A DNA stretch of 64,000 bases from an uncultured Clostridia bacterium (GTDB taxonomy: Bacteria > Bacillota > Clostridia > Christensenellales > UBA1242): contig CAKNGB010000002.1 of assembly GCA_930971385.1 (NCBI GenBank), positions 1 to 64,000 of the forward strand, in the 5' to 3' direction. Made by a program: the position numbers and the translations under genes. Below are positions 59,116 through 64,000 of the stretch, in pieces (position 1 is the stretch's first letter; each line of letters starts with the position of its first letter). The notes under the pieces are model-generated. The model was not told the DNA's origin and searched no databases. It saw nothing but the letters and a program-made list of their open reading frames with translations.

Positions 59116-60011
59116 TCAAAGTGGAAGACCTCACAAAAGACTATGGAAACGGGCACGGAATTTTTGATATTACCTTTTCAGTGAAAAAACATGAAACCTT
59201 TGGCTTTGTGGGAACAAATGGAAGCGGAAAAACAACAACCATTCGTCACATTATGGGTTTCATTAAAGCACAAAAAGGAAATGTTCAAGTGCTTGGCATG
59301 GATGCGTGGAAGGACTCTTGCGAGATAAAAAAATATGTTTCCTACATTCCTGGCGAAATTGCCTTTCCAGACCTTTACACTGGCACAGCCTTCTTGAAAG
59401 CACAGGCGGAACTATTGAAACTTAAAGACTGGACTTATGCCAACACACTTATCGAAAGGTTGCAACTTGACCCGTCGGCAAACCTTAAACGCATGAGTAA
59501 AGGTATGAAGCAAAAAACGGCGATTGTGGCGGCACTTATGGCGGATAAGGACATTCTTATCATGGATGAGCCAACAACTGGGCTTGACCCACTTATGCGT
59601 GAAACCTTTTTGGAACTTGTTAAGGAAGAAAAGCAAAAAGGTAAAACAATTTTGATGTCCAGCCAGATGTTTGACGAACTTGAAGCAACTTGCGACCGTG
59701 TGGCACTTATCTTTGACGGAAGAATTATTGATATTGCCGACATCAACGCACTTAAAAATTCTCATGTTAAAGCGTATAAGGTGGAATTTAAGAATAAGGA
59801 AGACTATCAAAACTTCAAAAGAACGAAATATAAAATTATTCGTGACCAAGAAAAATACTTTCAGGTGACTGTGCAGATTGAAGATAAAGATATTAATAAA
59901 CTTTTTAAGAGTTTGACTAAATATGATGTGAAATTTATTGCAGAAGTCAAATTTAATTTGGAAAAACACTTTAAGGATGTTTTGGCAAAAAAAGGAGGAG
60001 AAAATGTTTAG
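59094..60011 (+). CDS. ABC transporter ATPase, second of two
   Basis: The 305-residue paralogue of the upstream ATPase has Walker A GTNGSGKTT, the signature RMSKGMKQKTAI and Walker B ILIMDEPTTGLDP. In Walker A the usual GPNGAGKS/T is slightly altered (GTNGSGKTT). It overlaps both neighbours (22 bases with the first ATPase, 8 bases with the permease). Two different ATPases beside one permease suggest a heterodimeric ATPase pair. Substrate unknown. Confidence 0.9.
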   Translation: MEEKEEVIKVEDLTKDYGNGHGIFDITFSVKKHETFGFVGTNGSGKTTTIRHIMGFIKAQKGNVQVLGMDAWKDSCEIKKYVSYIPGEIAFPDLYTGTAFLKAQAELLKLKDWTYANTLIERLQLDPSANLKRMSKGMKQKTAIVAALMADKDILIMDEPTTGLDPLMRETFLELVKEEKQKGKTILMSSQMFDELEATCDRVALIFDGRIIDIADINALKNSHVKAYKVEFKNKEDYQNFKRTKYKIIRDQEKYFQVTVQIEDKDINKLFKSLTKYDVKFIAEVKFNLEKHFKDVLAKKGGENV

Positions 60012-61725
60012 TGGAGCGCTTTTTAAACAATCCATGAAAGCAAATTGGGTTAAGTGGACGTGTGTGACAGTTGCCACTTGTGCCATGCTTGCCATTGTTA
60101 TTATTGTGCTTGGAAGTTTGGCAATTAACGATATTCGCGATTCGCTTAAATCTGTTTTTCAGGATGCGGAAATGCAATCGGTTGTGCAAGAAAACGCGAT
60201 TGACGGCTACACACTTAGCGATCAGACTTTAGAGTTTGAAAACACAATTCAAACAAATCAGTATCTGACACAAGATATGGCTGATGTAATAAATTCTGTT
60301 TTTTGGGCAAACGCCGTTTCTGGCTATGACACAGCAATAGACGAATTAGAAGCGGACGGCACACTTGCAACAGAGGAAGAAAAGGAGGCGGTAAGAGCGG
60401 AACTTACACCATCACTTGCTGAAACATTTGGTGGTTTTCTTCCAATGCTTGGAATGGAGATGTCAGACGATCAATTATTATCTTTTGCAGATTGCTTTTT
60501 AAGAGCGTATGATGCAGATGGCAGGCAGGTTAATGACCCTAGCGATGAAAATTTCGTTGACGGCATTAAGAGAATTTTTGAAAGCACCTATCTAAATTTC
60601 TTATATGATACCGCATATCAAACTGAATATGATGCAATCTATCAAGAAGAAATGGCAAAAGAGGATGCAATTGAAAGTGAGGTAATCGAAATTGCAGAGG
60701 CTTCCGCTTTAGTTCAAGCACAAGGTGCTCGCGATATTGCTGAAAAATCAATTGAAACTTACAAAAACCCAGAAATCACTTTGCCTGAGGATTTGTCAAT
60801 TTTGGCAAATGAGATTATCAATGATTATTTATATGACCAAGTTTACACCGAGTCTGTTAATGGCGGAATGAGCGACACAGACGCAAGGACCACCGCTACC
60901 GCTGTTAAGGTTATGTCTAACACTGCAATCAGCACTTATGAATTTTACTTAAATGAAGAGGATCTTCCTCTTGAAGAGGGGCAGACTCAAGAGGAATATG
61001 CGAAAGAACAGGCAACCAGAAGCATTACCGACCAAATTCCAGAAGATGTGGCATCGGCGCTTGAAGAACTTGGAAACATGGATATTTATGGATTAATTAT
61101 AGGTTCAATTTTCTATCAAATAGCAGGTCTACTTCTTCCAATGGTATATGTTATCATGGTGGCAAACGGACTTCTTGCAGGGCAAGTGGACAGCGGTTCA
61201 ATGGCGTATGTTCTTTCCACACCAATCAAAAGAAGAACGGTGACGGTCACTCAAATGGCATATCTTATGATTTCCCTTTTCTGTATGTTTGCACTTGTCA
61301 CGGTGACAAGCGTCATTTCCATTTGGATTGTGGGTGGCGATGCGTTTGCTATTAATTTCGCAGAAATCTTGCTTTTAAACCTTGGCGCATTCTTAACTAT
61401 GTTTGCTTTCTCTGGTTTCTGCTTTATGTGCTCGGCACTCTTCAACAGAACCAAACATTCGCTCTCGATTGGAGGTGGAATTTCCATATTCATGCTTGTT
61501 TGCACAATTTTGGGTCTATTTGGTTCCAGCGTTGTGCCAGCAGCAATGAGAATTGATGCTATGAATGTGTTTAACTATGTTTCCATAATTACGCTTTTCG
61601 ACACGGTTTCCATTCTTAACGGCGGAATAGACTTTTTGTGGAAATTCGCTATTCTTGCAGGCATTGGAATTATCACATTCATAATTGGTGTGTTCAGATT
61701 TGACAAGAAAGATTTACCACTATAA
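60004..61725 (+). CDS. ABC-2-type permease with a large external loop
   Basis: The 573-residue permease has a first membrane helix at about 18-40. An external, acidic region of about 300 residues follows (about 45-355). Five or more helices complete the protein (about 375-570). The helical part contains LLAGQVDSGSMAYVLSTPIKRRTVTVTQMAYL, broken here only by small gaps, which is typical of ABC-2 permeases. AAGGAGG precedes ATG 60004. It is the last gene of the operon, followed by a strong terminator. Confidence 0.85.
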   Translation: MFSGALFKQSMKANWVKWTCVTVATCAMLAIVIIVLGSLAINDIRDSLKSVFQDAEMQSVVQENAIDGYTLSDQTLEFENTIQTNQYLTQDMADVINSVFWANAVSGYDTAIDELEADGTLATEEEKEAVRAELTPSLAETFGGFLPMLGMEMSDDQLLSFADCFLRAYDADGRQVNDPSDENFVDGIKRIFESTYLNFLYDTAYQTEYDAIYQEEMAKEDAIESEVIEIAEASALVQAQGARDIAEKSIETYKNPEITLPEDLSILANEIINDYLYDQVYTESVNGGMSDTDARTTATAVKVMSNTAISTYEFYLNEEDLPLEEGQTQEEYAKEQATRSITDQIPEDVASALEELGNMDIYGLIIGSIFYQIAGLLLPMVYVIMVANGLLAGQVDSGSMAYVLSTPIKRRTVTVTQMAYLMISLFCMFALVTVTSVISIWIVGGDAFAINFAEILLLNLGAFLTMFAFSGFCFMCSALFNRTKHSLSIGGGISIFMLVCTILGLFGSSVVPAAMRIDAMNVFNYVSIITLFDTVSILNGGIDFLWKFAILAGIGIITFIIGVFRFDKKDLPL

Positions 61726-61749
61726 AGTTTAAAATTAAGTGCAAAAATA

Positions 61750-61787
61750 AAAGAACATATTGACAATTTCAATATGCTCTTTTTTTA
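61750..61787 (+). terminator. terminator after the ABC permease
   Basis: AAAGAACATATTGA pairs with TCAATATGCTCTTT (one mismatch) and T7 follows. The stem closely resembles the fakA terminator at 6503. Confidence 0.8.
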
Positions 61788-61798
61788 TAAGCAAAATC

Positions 61799-62242
61799 TT
61801 AGTCAAGATATGGCAAAAGGCGGTCGATGTTTTCGCGTTCAAAGTTATAGAGTTTATCAATGATTTCGTCAAGTTCTTTGCTTACGCCTTTGTGGTCGTG
61901 CTTATCTTTAAGGCAGGTTATGATGCCCATAAATGTGCCAATAAGCATAAGTTCGGCAATCTTTCGGTTGGAATTGTCGGTTATGGTGGACATATTCACG
62001 CTTGCCCACAACTTTGCCTTTTCAATCCAGTTGTTATCTTTAAGATTTTCAATTTTTTCCGCTTTGGCAAAAACTTCGCATTCTTTGGCAAGGCAAGAGT
62101 ATTCATCTTGCTGTTTTGATAGTTCGCTGACAAAGGCGTCATCCTCAACTTTTGGAATTATATCTTCAATCGACTGAACCGCTGTTCGAATATTTTGATA
62201 GATAGCGTTTAAATATTTTGTGATTAATTCTTTTTCGTCCAT
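61799..62242 (-). CDS. hypothetical helical protein, 147 residues
   Basis: AAGGAG precedes the ATG. The product is predicted helical throughout and begins MDEKELITKYLNAIYQNI. Two long amphipathic pairs of helices suggest a four-helix bundle, as in ferritin-like DUF2383 proteins, but I see no clear metal motif, so the link is weak. It lies between the ABC operon and the divergent cyclase-like gene. Confidence 0.6.
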   Translation of the reverse strand: MDEKELITKYLNAIYQNIRTAVQSIEDIIPKVEDDAFVSELSKQQDEYSCLAKECEVFAKAEKIENLKDNNWIEKAKLWASVNMSTITDNSNRKIAELMLIGTFMGIITCLKDKHDHKGVSKELDEIIDKLYNFERENIDRLLPYLD

Positions 62243-62332
62243 AATTTCTCCTTTCCCTTATTGTTGCCAAAATTCGACATATTATGCAAAAATATTGTGC
62301 ATACAAAGAAAATTTTTTCAAACACTAAGAGC

Positions 62333-63715
62333 ATGAAAACTTCTATGAAAATTATGCTTATTGTGAATATCCTTTTGCTTATCGCCAACATCTTTTTGAT
62401 TAGGTATCTAATCGAGGCTATTGTGCCAACTGGCGAGGGGTTCTCTTTCAATTTCTCTGCACTTACTTGGGTGGCACTTGTGGCATTTGTGCTTTTTCTT
62501 ATCTCATCCGTTGTGCTTTACATCATGATTTTAAGGCGACTTAGTTTATCTAACCTCATCTTCTTTTCCATTCTTCCTTTGGCGCTTGTTTATGGTGTTT
62601 CGGTTTCGTATCTTGCGCAAGTTAACAACTTAACTGATGTGACATCAGAGTCGATTAAGGCAACTTTAAATTTAAACAGTTCGCCAAACATCAACATTCT
62701 TTGGATAATTCTTTCCACCATCCTTTTCCTTTTAGGCGTGTTCACACTTCTTCTTATCGCTTGCAGGCCTTTAAAAAATGTGGAAAAAATAACACAAAAT
62801 CTCGGCGACGGCAGGTCGAAAATCGATGATTTCAAGGTGGGCGGAAGTAAGCAGTTTCAAGAGATTGAACATTCGCTGAATAAGATAAACTATATCTATA
62901 AAGAAAATGAAAATAAAATCAAAGTGGCGTCACTTAAAGATATTTCCAAGGAAATGCAGAAATTTTTGGGTAAAAATGCCATAACGGAGTTGGAACTTGG
63001 GCGAAATGTTCAGAAGGAGGCCACAACTTTGTTTTGCGATTTGAAAGCGTCGAAAACTTTAAGTTTAGAGCAAAATTTTAACTATATCAACTCATTTTTG
63101 AAAATTGTTGCACCACTCGTTAAACGCTATGACGGCATTGTGGACAAATTTCTAGGCGACGGACTTCTTGCAATATTTTCAAAAACGCAAAATGCCATAG
63201 AGTGCGCGCACGCCATTGTGAAAGCGATAAATAATCGAAATAAAATTCAAAAAACAAACATCTCAGTTGGCGTTTCAATCGACTTTGGAAGTTTAACTTT
63301 TTCGCTTATGGAAGAGGACGGAAAGAAATATCCAACCATAACTTCCGATGTTTTAACGCTTGCCTCGAAAATGGAAGAGATAAACGAGTATATCGGTTCA
63401 AAAGTGTTGATTTCAAAAAAGGCGCTTTCAAGTTTGCCTCAAAATTTCTCTTTCAATTTTCGCTACACAGGCACGCTTAATCATGAAAAAACTCAAATTC
63501 CACTTTACGAAAGTTTGGAATACTATCCAAAGCGTAGGCGTGACAAACTCATAAAGATGAAAAATATTTTTGAAAATGGCGTTAGGTTCTATAACGAACG
63601 CAAGTTTGAGGAGGCAAAAAATTCTTTTGAAGAGGTTTTGCAGGAAGTTGCAGACGATAAGCCGTCCTATGTTTATTTCAACAAAGCAAGCGAAAAACTT
63701 CAAGAGGCTGTTTGA
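62333..63715 (+). CDS. membrane protein with a class III nucleotidyl-cyclase domain
   Basis: The 460-residue protein has four membrane helices (about 6-30, 45-67, 72-95, 121-143), a HAMP-like linker (about 145-200) and a cyclase domain (about 225-400). The metal-binding aspartates are D236 in TTLFCDLKAS and D276 in VDKFLGDGLLAIF. The lysine in VDKF suits ATP as substrate. The later N-x-x-A-A-R region reads TLASKMEEI, so the transition-state residues are altered. A TPR-like C-terminus follows (about 425-460). It would make cAMP, or act as a sensor. Start ATG 62333 or 62345 is uncertain. Confidence 0.75.
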   Translation: MKTSMKIMLIVNILLLIANIFLIRYLIEAIVPTGEGFSFNFSALTWVALVAFVLFLISSVVLYIMILRRLSLSNLIFFSILPLALVYGVSVSYLAQVNNLTDVTSESIKATLNLNSSPNINILWIILSTILFLLGVFTLLLIACRPLKNVEKITQNLGDGRSKIDDFKVGGSKQFQEIEHSLNKINYIYKENENKIKVASLKDISKEMQKFLGKNAITELELGRNVQKEATTLFCDLKASKTLSLEQNFNYINSFLKIVAPLVKRYDGIVDKFLGDGLLAIFSKTQNAIECAHAIVKAINNRNKIQKTNISVGVSIDFGSLTFSLMEEDGKKYPTITSDVLTLASKMEEINEYIGSKVLISKKALSSLPQNFSFNFRYTGTLNHEKTQIPLYESLEYYPKRRRDKLIKMKNIFENGVRFYNERKFEEAKNSFEEVLQEVADDKPSYVYFNKASEKLQEAV

Positions 63716-63804
63716 GTAAAAGAGAGAAAAATTACTCTTTATTAATAAAATTTGCAGTTTTTTCCTAAAAAATAGGTTTTTAAGAAAAATTGAAAAAAGT
63801 GGGG

Positions 63805-63833
63805 TTGACATTTCACCAGTTATATTGTAAGAT
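63805..63833 (+). promoter_or_regulatory. promoter of the last gene, predicted leaderless
   Basis: Perfect TTGACA (63805-63810), a 17-base spacer and TAAGAT (63828-63833). Six bases precede the ATG at 63840. Confidence 0.65.
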
Positions 63834-63839
63834 ATTTGC

Positions 63840-64000
63840 ATGGACAATAAATTAGTTGAAAGAGTCAATCTCATAGATAAAAAAATTTTAGCGGTGTGCG
63901 CCAATAGATTTTTTGTAAGCATGACTAATCAAACCTTAGATTATATTGACAATGTTTATAATTTTTTGGTTCATTATTGCAAGTATGACACCACATCAGA
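63840..64000 (+). CDS. partial gene at the window end, product not recognised
   Basis: An open frame begins at ATG 63840 and runs to the window edge. It gives MDNKLVERVNLIDKKILAVC and then a helical-looking sequence (53 complete codons). No motif allows a family call. A consensus promoter directly precedes it, with six bases between the -10 box and the ATG. Confidence 0.55.
   Translation, partial: MDNKLVERVNLIDKKILAVCANRFFVSMTNQTLDYIDNVYNFLVHYCKYDTTS

Overview
The window is a low-GC chromosomal stretch of a Gram-positive bacterium. I read it as an uncultured member of Clostridia (Bacillota). The grounds are strong AGGAGG-type ribosome binding sites, CIRCE/HrcA control of the dnaK operon, Bacillota-style clusters (rpmB next to yloU-yloV; rplU-prp-rpmA; hrcA-grpE-dnaK-dnaJ-rsmE-mtaB; sepF-lspA-rluD), lipoproteins with lipoboxes, and candidate endospore genes (SpoVM-like, SpoIVFB-like). 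TAA, TAG and TGA all end genes, so the code is standard. The lineage is inferred from gene content only.

Layout. 1-490: terminators and a GC-rich structured element. 490-3540: an ECF sigma factor with its membrane regulator, a thioredoxin-reductase-like flavoprotein and a small membrane protein. 3540-6480: SpoVM-like gene, rpmB and the yloU/fakA pair. 6600-10150: a coat-like protein, a pyrophosphatase and an ABC exporter behind a short leader ORF. 10300-18750: the heat-shock operon, with a pyrophosphatase-like gene and a DUF4932-like metalloprotease gene between dnaK and dnaJ, then rsmE, mtaB and rpsU. 18750-21050: small regulators, a deoxycytidylate deaminase, a SIMPL-domain protein and an amber-interrupted membrane gene. 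21050-25080: one 1341-residue surface protein. 25160-30000: paired half-size TauE/SafE proteins, a ferredoxin, a Ppx-like protein, a degenerate HtrA-like protein and an MreB-like actin. 30100-39360: housekeeping (pcrA, ligA, sepF, lspA, rluD family, a phosphatase, rplU-prp-rpmA, ogg). 39430-48900: lipoproteins, including two mosaic tandem paralogues, a minimal SufC-SufB pair and exported Ig-like and ComEC-like proteins. 48900-53000: tRNA-Trp and tRNA-Thr, each followed directly by the same structured repeat. 53000-57870: a SpoIVFB-like protease with a tiny partner, an InlB-repeat lipoprotein carrying a G9 tract, and another lipoprotein. 58100-64000: an ABC transporter with two ATPases, a class III cyclase-like membrane protein and a gene cut by the window edge.

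Three observations stand out. First, a conserved hairpin repeat begins directly at the 3' end of two unrelated tRNA genes; its stems are kept, with compensatory changes, while its loops vary. Second, at least eight genes have a near-consensus -10 box exactly six bases before the ATG, which predicts leaderless mRNAs in a genome that otherwise uses strong Shine-Dalgarno sites. Third, several very short genes sit in informative contexts: a 38-codon SpoVM-like gene, a 47-codon membrane gene fused translationally to a SpoIVFB-like protease, and a 23-codon leader before an ABC exporter. I found no CRISPR array, insertion sequence or prophage.
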